Shown here piece after piece: positions 29,468 through 37,724 of a stretch of DNA of 64,000 nt; position 1 is the first letter of the stretch; each line of letters begins with the position of its first letter. Both the position numbers and the translations under genes were made by a program. The notes beneath the pieces were generated by a model that saw only the letters and a program-made list of their open reading frames with translations, searched no databases and was not told the DNA's origin. This stretch comes from Sandaracinobacteroides sp039808025 (lineage in GTDB: Bacteria; Pseudomonadota; Alphaproteobacteria; Sphingomonadales; Sphingomonadaceae). Location: positions 62,001 to 126,000 of the forward strand of contig JBDHSK010000006.1 in assembly GCA_039808025.1 (NCBI GenBank), given 5' to 3'.

Positions 29468-30172
29468 ATGAACTGGAACCCCACAATCGTATCGGGCGGG
29501 TTGATCGCCGCTGGTCTCACGCTTGCAGGGTTGTTCGTGGCTCATGGCATGGGTACCATTACCCGTGGCGACGCAGTGGTTACAGTGCGCGGGCTTTCAG
29601 AGCGCGATGTGGTGGCCGACCTTGCCACCTGGACCATTGCCACCCAATCGAATGGCAGCGATCTGGGCACCGTGCAGGCACGTGCCGATGCCGACGCTAC
29701 CGCGGTATCGGGCTTTCTTCAGGCCAATGGCTTCAGGCCCGAGGAAATTCAGGTTCGGGGGTCATCGGTCAACCAATATTATGATTCGCAAGCTGGAAAG
29801 TTGAATATCACCATTCGTCAGCGGTTTCTGGCCCGCACGACCGACATTGAACGGATGCAGAAAGCCTTTGCCAATCAGGCCGAAATCATCCGCAAGGGCG
29901 TTGCTCTCGACAGTGATGGTGGCGGGGGTGTTACCTATAGTTTCACCAGGCTGAACGACATCAAGCCGCAGATGATCGCCGATGCCACCAGGAATGCCCG
30001 CGAGGCCGCCAAGCAGTTCGCCCGCGACAGTGACACCAAGGTTGGCGGCATCCGGCAGGCCAGCCAGGGGCTGTTCACCATCACCGGGCGGGATGGAGAT
30101 ACCGGCAGCGGCACCGATACCCCAAACCAGAAGGTACGTGTTGTCACCACGATCGAGTTCTACCTGAAATAA
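29468..30172 (+). CDS. SIMPL domain (DUF541) envelope protein
   Basis: A 234-residue protein with an N-terminal membrane anchor or signal sequence (hydrophobic residues about 8-28) followed by a SIMPL domain. The domain start VTVRGLSERDVVADLATWTI is typical. Family members in Gram-negative bacteria, such as YggE of E. coli, are periplasmic and linked to oxidative stress, but no biochemical activity is established. Divergent from gloA; convergent with the small membrane gene downstream. Confidence 0.85.
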   Translation: MNWNPTIVSGGLIAAGLTLAGLFVAHGMGTITRGDAVVTVRGLSERDVVADLATWTIATQSNGSDLGTVQARADADATAVSGFLQANGFRPEEIQVRGSSVNQYYDSQAGKLNITIRQRFLARTTDIERMQKAFANQAEIIRKGVALDSDGGGGVTYSFTRLNDIKPQMIADATRNAREAAKQFARDSDTKVGGIRQASQGLFTITGRDGDTGSGTDTPNQKVRVVTTIEFYLK

Positions 30173-30190
30173 CCGGTATTGGGCGGTGGT

Positions 30191-30388
30191 TCAGGGGAAC
30201 TGGTTGTCGCGCCAGAGAGAGGCCAGCTGGGCCAGTGCTGCCACCAGCACGATGGCGGCCATGATCATCACATAATCCCACGGAATCAGCGACAGACGGG
30301 AAATGCCGCGCCGGGCATTCAGGAAGCCAGCCAGCAGCAAAACAAGCGCAGACACAATGGCGGCACCAAGGGCCAGGTCAAAAATCAT
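30191..30388 (-). CDS. Small two-helix membrane protein, function unknown
   Basis: A 65-residue protein made of two hydrophobic segments (about residues 4-22 and 38-56) joined by a basic, polar loop with RRGISR. No family is recognised. It ends 18 bases from the convergent SIMPL gene, and its ATG lies 82 bases from the methyltransferase gene on the other strand. The ribosome-binding site is weak. The hydrophobic pattern and the compact fit between neighbours argue that it is real, but this is only moderately certain. Confidence 0.5.
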   Translation of the reverse strand: MIFDLALGAAIVSALVLLLAGFLNARRGISRLSLIPWDYVMIMAAIVLVAALAQLASLWRDNQFP

Positions 30389-30469
30389 GTGTTTATCTAC
30401 CAGCGTTGTTGCGTAATTGGCGCGACGACAGCCATATAGATGGCCTGCACAGTTGGGAAAGGGGTTAGG

Positions 30470-31243
30470 ATGATGCGATTCGTATGTGTTGCTGCCATGG
30501 CGATGGCAATAGCGACACCTGCCGTGGCGCAGGCGCCTGATCCGGCCATCAAGGCGGCCGTTGCAAGTACGGCCCGCCCGGAGGCCGAGCGCGCGCGGGA
30601 CCAGTATCGGCACCCGGAACAGACGTTGGCATTCTTCGGACTGAAGCCAACCATGAAAGTGGTGGAAATGTTCCCCGGTGGTGGCTGGTATGCCCATGTC
30701 ATTGCGCCGGTTGTCGCCCGGTCGGGGCAGTATATCGCCGCCGCTCCGGCTTCGGCCCAAAAGGCAACGGATGCCCTGAAAGCCGACATGGGCGCCGCTC
30801 CGGACCGTTATGGCAAGCCGCGTTTCGTTGAGGTGACGCCAGATGGCAAGTGGGCCAACGGCCTGAATGCCGACATGGTTCTGACGTTCCGTAACGTGCA
30901 CAACTGGGGCAAAGATGCCGGCAACATGTTCAAGGCCTTTTATGCGGCCCTGAAGCCGGGCGGTGTGCTGGGCGTGGTGGATCACCGGCTTCCCGAATCC
31001 CGCACCACACCGACTGGCGGGTATCTGAAGGAAAGCTACGTGATCGCCCTGGCAACCGCGGCCGGTTTCAAGCTTGATGCCAAAAGCGAGATCAACGCCA
31101 ACCCGAAAGATACGGCTGATTACCCCAAGGGCGTATGGACGCTGCCGCCCACCTATACCCTGGGCGATACCGACCGTGCCCGCTATCAGGCCATAGGTGA
31201 AAGTGATCGCATGACGCTGCGTTTCGTGAAGCCGAAGAAATAG
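30470..31243 (+). CDS. Exported class I methyltransferase-fold protein
   Basis: A 257-residue protein with a signal peptide (cleavage likely after TPAVA, near residue 19) and then a Rossmann-like methyltransferase domain: motif I is VVEMFPGGGWYAHVIAP near residue 62, and ALKPGGVLGVVDHR is the motif after strand 4. An AGGA precedes the ATG at 30470. SAM is not expected in the periplasm, so the activity of this export-tagged family is unclear; it may bind another ligand. The four-cysteine protein gene follows 16 bases later. Confidence 0.8.
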   Translation: MMRFVCVAAMAMAIATPAVAQAPDPAIKAAVASTARPEAERARDQYRHPEQTLAFFGLKPTMKVVEMFPGGGWYAHVIAPVVARSGQYIAAAPASAQKATDALKADMGAAPDRYGKPRFVEVTPDGKWANGLNADMVLTFRNVHNWGKDAGNMFKAFYAALKPGGVLGVVDHRLPESRTTPTGGYLKESYVIALATAAGFKLDAKSEINANPKDTADYPKGVWTLPPTYTLGDTDRARYQAIGESDRMTLRFVKPKK

Positions 31244-31259
31244 GTTCACTGCGGGTTCA

Positions 31260-31718
31260 ATGCCGCCACGCCATCGGGCCGATATGCCCGGAAGACCTGC
31301 CTTGTTGCTGTTCTGCCTTGCCGCCTCGGTGATGGCACCGCCGGTCGTGGCTCAGGAAACCACCATGCGGGTACGTGTGCAGGTGGTGCCCATGCGTCCG
31401 GTCACTCCACGCGCTCAGGAAGTGTGGCGGATGGGCAAGCCAAACACCCGCAAGTGTCTCGACATGTCGATGATTGCCGCCGCCATGATGGTGGATAATG
31501 GAACCGTGGATCTGGTCATGAAAGGGGGCGATCGCTGGCGGTTGATGCTTGATCGCCAGTGCCATCAGCTGAGTTATTATGGTGGCATCTATTATAAACC
31601 GCGCAAGGCCGGGCTGATCTGTGCCAATCGGGATCAGATACACAGCAGGGCAGGCGGATCATGCCGGGTGCAGGCCATTGCGCCACTGTTCAAGATGAAC
31701 CAGGGAGCGCGTAACTGA
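31260..31718 (+). CDS. Exported four-cysteine protein, function unknown
   Basis: A 152-residue protein with a signal peptide (hydrophobic LLLFCLAASVMAPPVVA, about residues 15-31). The mature part has cysteines spaced C-x34-C-x19-C-x13-C, nearly the same as the protein at 27848-28249, and shares a tryptophan followed by arginine ahead of the second cysteine. This suggests the same fold, probably with two disulfides. It follows the exported methyltransferase gene by 16 bases, likely in one transcript. No function can be assigned. Confidence 0.7.
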   Translation: MPPRHRADMPGRPALLLFCLAASVMAPPVVAQETTMRVRVQVVPMRPVTPRAQEVWRMGKPNTRKCLDMSMIAAAMMVDNGTVDLVMKGGDRWRLMLDRQCHQLSYYGGIYYKPRKAGLICANRDQIHSRAGGSCRVQAIAPLFKMNQGARN

Positions 31719-31795
31719 ATCTCGACCCGGCAGGCCGGTAATGCCGATGATGGGGCTTGCCCGCAGATGCTCTGGCAAGAGAACGCCCGGACCTG

Positions 31796-33316
31796 TCAGT
31801 CCGTTGGTTGCTTTCTGGCTATCATGATCGCCCGCCGGGTGCGCAGATAGCGCTTAAGTCGGCCGGGTGAGGTCAGTTTGCGCAACGGAGTGATGAGGTC
31901 TCTGTAGTCACCGAACTTGTTCAGTGGCCATTTCTCAAGCTCGGGCCACATGTGGTACAGGCAGCGGATTACAAAGGCGTCATGGGCTTTTTCTTCCGGT
32001 TTCAGGCGGACGAAAGCCTCGAGGATGGGGCGCTGGGCAATAGGCGTGATGTGCTTGCGTATGGCACCCTGGGCGGGGCGCTGCCCGCACGACCAGCCGC
32101 CCATGCGCAATTCCCAGTAGGCGAGGTCGAGGATGATGCTGGAGGGATAGTCTTTCAGCGGGGCAAGCCAACGCTCGACGGCATCGATGACCAGCGGATC
32201 GTCGGGGCTTTTCAGGCGCAAGGCCACCTGGCGGGCGTCGATCCGTCGACTGTTGATCTCGAAGGGTTCCAGTTCATAAGGCCAGCCACACCCCACCTCA
32301 CCGAACAGCCCTGAGGCAATTGTTGCATCTTCCGGGAATTGGAACAGGGTTGGAAAGCTCAGCCGGTTAGGGTGCAAGGTGCAATGCCCAACCGCCCGAT
32401 CCCATGCCTCTCCTTGCTCGGCGCTACCGGAAAGGGATTCCAGCACGTGATAATTGAGGCCCAGACCCTGGGCTATATTGCGGGCAACCGTGGTATCAAG
32501 AAGCGCCGTCGACGCGGCCGGAACATGTATGGTGAACAGATTGAGCTTGTCTTTCACCAGCTTGGATGCCGACAACACGAACCGCGTATCCACCCCTGCC
32601 GTCAGCCCTACATACAGGTTGAAGCGGTCGGCCGCGGCCCGGCAGAAGTCTGTGAGCGACGATGATATATCTTTGATCACGCTGTCGCCGGTGATCCAGT
32701 CCACGTCTTGCCGTGAGCGAGGCCAGTGCCGCCGGGCCTCCCAGGTCTTCAGGTCAAGGGCATGGTTGGGAAGCAGGCGTTTCACGCCGACATGTGCGGT
32801 GCTGTCGCCGATGATCCACCCTTCCGATCCACCAATGCCAATGCAGGCATGATGCATGGCGTGATCGAACCGTTCGGCATAATCCCGGTCGCTGAGAATG
32901 ATATCGGTTGTGGTTCCCGCCCGCCTGTTCGCCGGATCATAGACCATGGGCATTTCACCACCGGGGCTGAGGTAGAGGGTGGGTCGGACTGGCCCATGAA
33001 GGATGAGGATGGCCGGGCCGGAGAAACCGGGAAGAATGGCGTCTTCGGCGTCTTCGAAGGTCTGACAGGCAGAAGAAACTACGATTTCGCTGTCGTGCGG
33101 CGGGAACCCGTACCCGGCATGATAGGGAAAGCCGATTGCCACCCCGATACGTTCGCCGGTTGTTGTTACATAATGAACGCAGGAAAATTCCGGATCGTAG
33201 GCGATGTGATAGCCGGCGACCGTCAATTTCGCTGATGGGAACTGTGCTCCTTCGAAGGGCTGTTCAGAGACATGAATGCGGCGGCACTTGAAATCGGCTT
33301 GCTTGCTCTCCGGCAT
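31796..33316 (-). CDS. Asparagine-synthetase-like protein with altered PP-loop
   Basis: A 506-residue protein whose C-terminal two thirds resemble the ATP-pyrophosphatase domain of class B asparagine synthetases. The nucleotide loop reads YVGLTAGVDTRFVLSA near residue 230 instead of the usual SGGxDS. The N-terminal part looks like a remnant of the glutaminase fold (ILILHGPVRPTLYLSPGG) but has no catalytic Cys at position 2. So it cannot use glutamine in the normal way. Related proteins occur with polysaccharide or peptide-modification genes. The ATG at 33316 is used; a TTG two codons upstream is possible. It is monocistronic here. Confidence 0.65.
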   Translation of the reverse strand: MPESKQADFKCRRIHVSEQPFEGAQFPSAKLTVAGYHIAYDPEFSCVHYVTTTGERIGVAIGFPYHAGYGFPPHDSEIVVSSACQTFEDAEDAILPGFSGPAILILHGPVRPTLYLSPGGEMPMVYDPANRRAGTTTDIILSDRDYAERFDHAMHHACIGIGGSEGWIIGDSTAHVGVKRLLPNHALDLKTWEARRHWPRSRQDVDWITGDSVIKDISSSLTDFCRAAADRFNLYVGLTAGVDTRFVLSASKLVKDKLNLFTIHVPAASTALLDTTVARNIAQGLGLNYHVLESLSGSAEQGEAWDRAVGHCTLHPNRLSFPTLFQFPEDATIASGLFGEVGCGWPYELEPFEINSRRIDARQVALRLKSPDDPLVIDAVERWLAPLKDYPSSIILDLAYWELRMGGWSCGQRPAQGAIRKHITPIAQRPILEAFVRLKPEEKAHDAFVIRCLYHMWPELEKWPLNKFGDYRDLITPLRKLTSPGRLKRYLRTRRAIMIARKQPTD

Positions 33317-33594
33317 TGTCAAATCATCCCCACTCAGGCCAATATCACAGCAAAATCACACCAATACCGCATGCCTGCAATTAACAGCATGAATATCAAA
33401 GGGCACCACGAAATTATTAGCGAGGCTGTGCAAAGATATATAACAAACATTCAATAAAGAGGGGTTAGAACGCCACCCCATGCTTGAAGAACCGGTTGAT
33501 GCCTGCCTAGCCAATCACCATCGAACGCGTCAAGGCAGTCTGGACAACAGGGTATCCAAACGGGAGGCGGATGGTGACGTGCCGCCATGGGGAG
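33317..33594. other. Intergenic region, AT-richer, no gene seen
   Basis: About 278 bases between the start of the asparagine-synthetase-like gene and the end of the cupredoxin gene. The first 150 bases are AT-rich and probably hold the promoter of the leftward gene. No convincing reading frame, tRNA or strong hairpin was found. Confidence 0.6.
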
Positions 33595-33957
33595 CTAGCG
33601 GGAGGGAGTGCTCACAATCAGTTTGCCGGTCATGTTGGGGTGAAATGTGCAATAGAAATCGAAGCTTCCGGCTTTGGATACCTTCTGGATTACGGTTTTC
33701 CCGGCCGGCAACATGGTGTTGAATGCCTTGTTGCGGGCAGTGGCGGTGTGATCAACCGGGTCTTTGTTCACCCAGTGAATGGTGTCGCCGACATGCGCCT
33801 GCACGAGTGCTGGTGCATAGGCCATGCCATTGACAGTAACCGTGACATCAGCGGCCATCACCGGCATAGAGAAAGCAGCAAGCACTGCACACACGACTGT
33901 ATTTCTTATAACAGATGGAATGATTTTCTGTGAAAAAATGCTTGATTCAAAAGCCAT
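33595..33957 (-). CDS. Cupredoxin (plastocyanin/amicyanin-like) copper protein
   Basis: A small exported blue-copper-type protein of 120 residues. A signal peptide ends at PVMA (about residue 36). The type 1 copper ligands are present: His in VDHTATA and the C-x2-H-x2-M group in FYCTFHPNMTG. Such proteins carry single electrons in the periplasm. The ATG at 33957 has GAGGGC upstream; a GTG at 33978 is the alternative. It is 85 bases downstream of the DUF4142 gene on the same strand, probably one transcript. Confidence 0.88.
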   Translation of the reverse strand: MAFESSIFSQKIIPSVIRNTVVCAVLAAFSMPVMAADVTVTVNGMAYAPALVQAHVGDTIHWVNKDPVDHTATARNKAFNTMLPAGKTVIQKVSKAGSFDFYCTFHPNMTGKLIVSTPSR

Positions 33958-34042
33958 GATTGCCGCCCTCGTTTGCACTGATTGTTTAGAACAGCGGGCC
34001 GCCAGCCCTGCAAGCAGGAGGCCCGCCAGATTTCCTGTCCGT

Positions 34043-34570
34043 TTATTTCAGAGTTGCGGCAATTTGCTCGGCATGCAGTTGATGCCCTTTGAACAGGGCC
34101 AGTCCGGTTTGCAGAAAGCTTTTCAATTCCGGATTCTGGGCAGACGGAATCAAGGTTGAGGTGAGGGCGTCATTGACGGTCTTGTGAAAGGCCACCTCGT
34201 GGTTCATGTATTCCTTGTCGAAGGCTGCGCCATCAAGGGCTGCCAACCGTACTTTCTCCTGAGTTATCTGAGACGTCAAGGCCTGACTGGTCGGGTTGTC
34301 AGCAGGGGTAACCTTGATCTTGGCTACCAGTTGCAAGGCCTGCTTGTTCACCGCTTCATGGTCACGGATCATCTGTTGAGCAAAGTCACGAACAGCTTTG
34401 GTTTTGGCCTTCGTAAGAGCATTCTTAGCCACATCGACATCCAGGGCGCCAGCAGTATAGGCAATATGGGCAATTTGCGCGTCAGTCGGCGCCGGGCTGG
34501 CGGTCTGGGCGATGGCGGCAGTGCCGAACAGGCACGTAGCAGCAATAGCCACACTCAAACGGTTGAGCAT
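34043..34570 (-). CDS. DUF4142 exported protein
   Basis: A 175-residue protein with a signal peptide (cleavage after AIAQ, about residue 22) and a helical DUF4142 domain: AYTAGALDVDVAKNAL, DFAQQMIRDHEAVNKQA, MNHEVAFHKTV and the end KGHQLHAEQIAATLK. The repeated His/Glu/Asp positions are ferritin-like in spacing. Function unknown; members are often stress induced. A strong GAGGAG ribosome-binding site precedes the ATG at 34570. It precedes the cupredoxin gene. Confidence 0.88.
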   Translation of the reverse strand: MLNRLSVAIAATCLFGTAAIAQTASPAPTDAQIAHIAYTAGALDVDVAKNALTKAKTKAVRDFAQQMIRDHEAVNKQALQLVAKIKVTPADNPTSQALTSQITQEKVRLAALDGAAFDKEYMNHEVAFHKTVNDALTSTLIPSAQNPELKSFLQTGLALFKGHQLHAEQIAATLK

Positions 34571-34870
34571 GATCTCTACTCCTCGAAATGGTGGGAAAAC
34601 CCCAGAATTATTCTGCCCGTCAGGCAGCATTCATCATGTATGCAGCGAAAGACATCTTACAAGAATTAAAAACATGAATTTTATATAAGTTTCAGGAAAT
34701 AATATTTTATATATCCTGAATTCATGGCAGTGGAAGCGGCGACCAGACCCGGTAGCGGTACCGCAGGGTAACCGCCCGAATTTGGGGGGCCATGCGATTG
34801 ATGGCACACAGCATCACCGGGGGTTGGCCAAGCTGTCGTATCGCGTTTCGTCAGGAAATCAGAACGAAAA
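34571..34870. other. Intergenic region with AT-rich nested inverted repeats
   Basis: 300 bases without a gene. An AT-rich block at 34670-34726 holds two nested inverted repeats: CATGAATT (34673-34680) with AATTCATG (34719-34726), and TTCAGGA (34691-34697) with TCCTGAA (34714-34720). It lies upstream of the leftward DUF4142 gene and downstream of the leftward tRNA-Leu, so it could be an operator for the former or a terminator for the latter. A GCGGTACCGC palindrome lies near 34754. Confidence 0.5.
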
Positions 34871-34957
34871 TGGTGCGGTCGAGAAGACTCGAACTTCCAC
34901 GGCCTTTCGGCCACAGCGACCTCAACGCTGCGCGTCTACCAGTTCCGCCACGACCGC
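34871..34957 (-). tRNA. tRNA-Leu (anticodon GAG)
   Basis: An 87-base class II tRNA including an encoded CCA end (34871-34873). The acceptor arms GCGGTCG and CGACCGC pair perfectly. The anticodon stem CAGCG/CGCTG holds the loop TTGAGGT, giving anticodon GAG, which reads CUC and CUU. The long variable arm with GGCCGAAAGGCC and the T-loop TTCGAGT identify it as leucine rather than serine together with the anticodon. Confidence 0.95.
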
Positions 34958-35041
34958 ACGCCATGCTAAGGGCTGTTGCCCCGACTGGTGAGGGCGCGCC
35001 CTAGCAGGCGTCACGCTGCCGTTCAAGCCATGATTTTGCGT

Positions 35042-35938
35042 TCAGACGGCGACGGGGGCGGCAATGTGCGGGTGCGGATCATAACCATCGACGCAAATGT
35101 CGCCCGGCTGGTAGGAAAACAGATCAGGAGCGGGTTGCAGTGTCAGCCTGGGGAAGGGGCGCGGCTGGCGGGCCAGTTGCTCTTCCACAAGGTGCGCATG
35201 GTTCTGATAGAGGTGCACGTCCGCCCCCATCCAGATGGCCTCGCCCACCTGCAGTCCGGTTTGCTGGGCCAGCATCCGCAGCAGCAAGGCATGTTCGAAG
35301 ATGTTGAAGGGAAAGCCTAGGCCCAGATCGCAACTGCGTTGATACAGAATGCCGGATAGACGGCTGGTGTTTTCGTCAACAAAATACTGGTAGGTCATGT
35401 GGCACGGGGGAAGGGCCATGGTATCCAGTTCCGCGACATTCCACCCGGAAACGATATGCCGCCGGCTGCCGGGATTGTGGCGCAGCGACTGAACAAGGGC
35501 TTGCAGCTGATCATGTTCGCGCCCGTCTGGGCCCCGCCACCGCCGCCATTGGCGGCCATAAACCGGCCCCAGATCGCCCCACGCTTCGGCAAAACCATCA
35601 TCCTCGATGATCCGCGCTTCGAACTGGTCGCGGTCGATCTGCTCGCCGGTCTCCGAGCGATATCGGGCCAGAGGCCAGTCGGTCCAGATGTGGACACCCT
35701 GCGCCACCAATGGCCGGATATTGGTTTGCCCCTCAAGAAACCAGAGCAGTTCCTTTACTGCACTTTTCCAGAAAACCCGCTTGGTCGTAAGCAGCGGGAC
35801 AGTCCCGTCTGAGAGATCGAACCGCAGCATCGCACCGAACAGGGCGCGGGTGCCGACGCCCGTGCGATCCGTGCGGGCACTTCCTGTCTGCCATACACGG
35901 CGCATCAGTGCGAGGATGTCTGATTCGGTATCTGCCAT
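35042..35938 (-). CDS. thyA: Thymidylate synthase
   Basis: Converts dUMP to dTMP using methylene-tetrahydrofolate. The 298-residue protein has RTGVGTRALFG, TTKRVFWKSAVKELLWFL, and the active-site cysteine in LPPCHMTYQYFV near residue 177. SCDLGLGFPFNI and DVHLYQNH are the folate and nucleotide contacts. No folA follows; its neighbours are tRNA-Leu and, divergently, the NfrB-like gene. Confidence 0.95.
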   Translation of the reverse strand: MADTESDILALMRRVWQTGSARTDRTGVGTRALFGAMLRFDLSDGTVPLLTTKRVFWKSAVKELLWFLEGQTNIRPLVAQGVHIWTDWPLARYRSETGEQIDRDQFEARIIEDDGFAEAWGDLGPVYGRQWRRWRGPDGREHDQLQALVQSLRHNPGSRRHIVSGWNVAELDTMALPPCHMTYQYFVDENTSRLSGILYQRSCDLGLGFPFNIFEHALLLRMLAQQTGLQVGEAIWMGADVHLYQNHAHLVEEQLARQPRPFPRLTLQPAPDLFSYQPGDICVDGYDPHPHIAAPVAV

Positions 35939-36326
35939 GACTGCTTGCTAGCCGCGTTGAATGGCAGTGAACAGCGTCGCCATGTGTCCATACCCCTGAT
36001 CAGGGGTATTTAGTTAATATAAATTAAGGTGTTTGCTTCCGGCAGATTCTGGTTTGGGATGTCAGGAGCAAGCAAGCACAATGCCAGGCGCGATTGGTTC
36101 TGCCCGCTTCGGTGCCAGCCCATTCCCCCCATACAGACAGTCGGTGACTTCTGGCGGCGATTTCCGACCCTGCGCCGTTTGAAGGCATCGGCTGTCTGGG
36201 GCACCCCCAGCCCCGAGATAGAGCGGGTATCCGGCCCTCCCCGGAGATCCGCTCGTCCGGGGAAGGGGGTGCCCGCCCCGCACAGGGAACCCATATCTGT
36301 AACCTTGGCCAAAGCGTGCCCCGGCG
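35939..36326. other. Divergent promoter region between thyA and the NfrB-like gene
   Basis: 388 bases with no supported gene. The thyA-proximal part (35985-36030) is AT-rich and should contain the thyA promoter. The part near the NfrB-like gene contains a long composite hairpin at 36200-36273, listed separately. Open frames on both strands here lack start sites and any family resemblance. Confidence 0.6.
36200..36273. repeat. 74-nt composite hairpin upstream of the NfrB-like gene
   Basis: Four consecutive paired segments form one long imperfect hairpin: GGCACCCCC (36200-36208) with GGGGGTGCC (36265-36273), CCCCG (36211-36215) with CGGGG (36258-36262), GAGCGG (36221-36226) with CCGCTC (36249-36254), and TCCGG (36230-36234) with CCGGA (36241-36245), closed by a six-base loop. 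The pairing is 25 bp in total, separated by small internal loops. It ends 53 bases before the ATG of the NfrB-like gene. It may be a 5' leader structure or a copy of a dispersed palindromic element. It has no tRNA features despite its length. Confidence 0.75.
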
Positions 36327-37724
36327 ATGACGGCAGCAGATGTCATTCCGGCGCTTGCCATTCTGGCGGTCGTCTCCCGCGAGTTGATCTGGCTCGTCAC
36401 GATAGGCATCTTCCTGTCGGGCGTCGATGATCTCCTCGTTGATCTGATCTGGCTGGGCGGCATTGCCGGACGACGTCGCCCGCAACTACCGCCATCGCCT
36501 GCCACTGCCGGCCGTTTTGCCGTTCTGGTGCCGGCATGGGATGAATCAGCAGTGATCGGCGCCATGTTGACCCATCTGCTGCAAACTCAGCACCATCGGG
36601 AATTTCATGTTTTCGTAGGGGTTTACCCGAATGATCCTGCCACCATCCGGGCGGTGGAAGCCATCGCGGACCAGCGCCTGATCATGGTGATGACCCGCCA
36701 TGACGGCCCGACGACCAAGGCTGACTGCCTGAACGAGCTGTGGCAGGCCGTGCTGAAGCATGAACGGGATGCCGCCATTTGCTACAAGGCGATCGTTCTT
36801 CATGATGCCGAAGATGTCGTGCACCCGGCGTCTCTGGATTGTTATGATCGCTGGATGCCGCAACTGGCGATGGTGCAGATTCCCGTCGTACCATTTGTAG
36901 ACCGGCAGTCTCGGTGGGTTTCCGGACATTATCTCGATGAATTCGCCGAAAACCACGGGAAGGCCATGCTGGTGCGCGGGCTGCTGGATGCCCCGGTGCC
37001 ATCGGCCGGCGTTGGCACTGCCATCGATCGCCTGTTGCTGGAGCGCCTGGCCGCAGGGGGTCAGCCATTCGATGCTGCCAGCCTTACCGAAGATTACGAG
37101 CTGGGCTACAAGGTCCACGCCCTTGGGCTGAAGGCGCGCCTGGTGGAGCATCGCGAAGGCGGGGAGCTGGTGGCGACGCGCGAGTATTTTCCGGCTACGA
37201 TCGCGTCAGCCGTGCAGCAGAAATCCCGCTGGCAGGCCGGCATTGCCTTTGCCGGATGGGACCGGATCGGCTGGCAGGGCAATCCTGTGCGGCGCTGGAT
37301 GCTGTTCCGGGATCGCAAGGGCCCCGCCTGTGCGGCACTTGCGATGATGGGCTATGCGACTCTGGCGCTGGTGCTCTGCCAGATGGCGGTGCGCAGCATG
37401 TTCGGCCTTCCGGATGCACTGACGATTCCCGGCCTTTCCGGCCGATCCGGGGAATGGTTGCGCTTGCTGTTCGTGGTGAACATCGTTCTGCTGGGCTGGC
37501 GGTTATTGATGCGTGCCTATTTCACCGCAGTAGTGCACGGAGTGGCTGAGGGTATGCGCGCCATCCCCCGGGCAGTGGTGGCCAATGTCATCAATTATCT
37601 GGCAGCACTGCGGGCGATTGAACGCTACCGCCGCCTGCACGAGGGGGGCGGGCAGGTGTGGGGCAAGACAGCTCACCGCTTTCCCAGGGCGGGCATGACA
37701 GAGGCGGAGCCCGGACATGTCTGA
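36327..37724 (+). CDS. NfrB-like membrane glycosyltransferase (family 2)
   Basis: A 465-residue inner-membrane glycosyltransferase related to NfrB, the N4 glycan receptor synthase of E. coli. Domains: N-terminal helix about residues 5-30, a GT2 domain (FAVLVPAWDESAVIGAML near residue 70, HDAEDVVHP with the metal-binding acidic pair, TEDYELGY, and QQKSRW), then several C-terminal helices from about residue 335. It lacks the long C-terminal extension with the cyclic-di-GMP-binding MshEN domain found in E. coli NfrB. It overlaps the NfrA-like gene by 8 bases. Confidence 0.82.
   Translation: MTAADVIPALAILAVVSRELIWLVTIGIFLSGVDDLLVDLIWLGGIAGRRRPQLPPSPATAGRFAVLVPAWDESAVIGAMLTHLLQTQHHREFHVFVGVYPNDPATIRAVEAIADQRLIMVMTRHDGPTTKADCLNELWQAVLKHERDAAICYKAIVLHDAEDVVHPASLDCYDRWMPQLAMVQIPVVPFVDRQSRWVSGHYLDEFAENHGKAMLVRGLLDAPVPSAGVGTAIDRLLLERLAAGGQPFDAASLTEDYELGYKVHALGLKARLVEHREGGELVATREYFPATIASAVQQKSRWQAGIAFAGWDRIGWQGNPVRRWMLFRDRKGPACAALAMMGYATLALVLCQMAVRSMFGLPDALTIPGLSGRSGEWLRLLFVVNIVLLGWRLLMRAYFTAVVHGVAEGMRAIPRAVVANVINYLAALRAIERYRRLHEGGGQVWGKTAHRFPRAGMTEAEPGHV

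Noticed and set aside
36200..36273. tRNA-like element because of the 74-nt length and paired ends
   Set aside because: No D-loop, anticodon loop or TTCGANTC T-loop; the pairing is one continuous rod.
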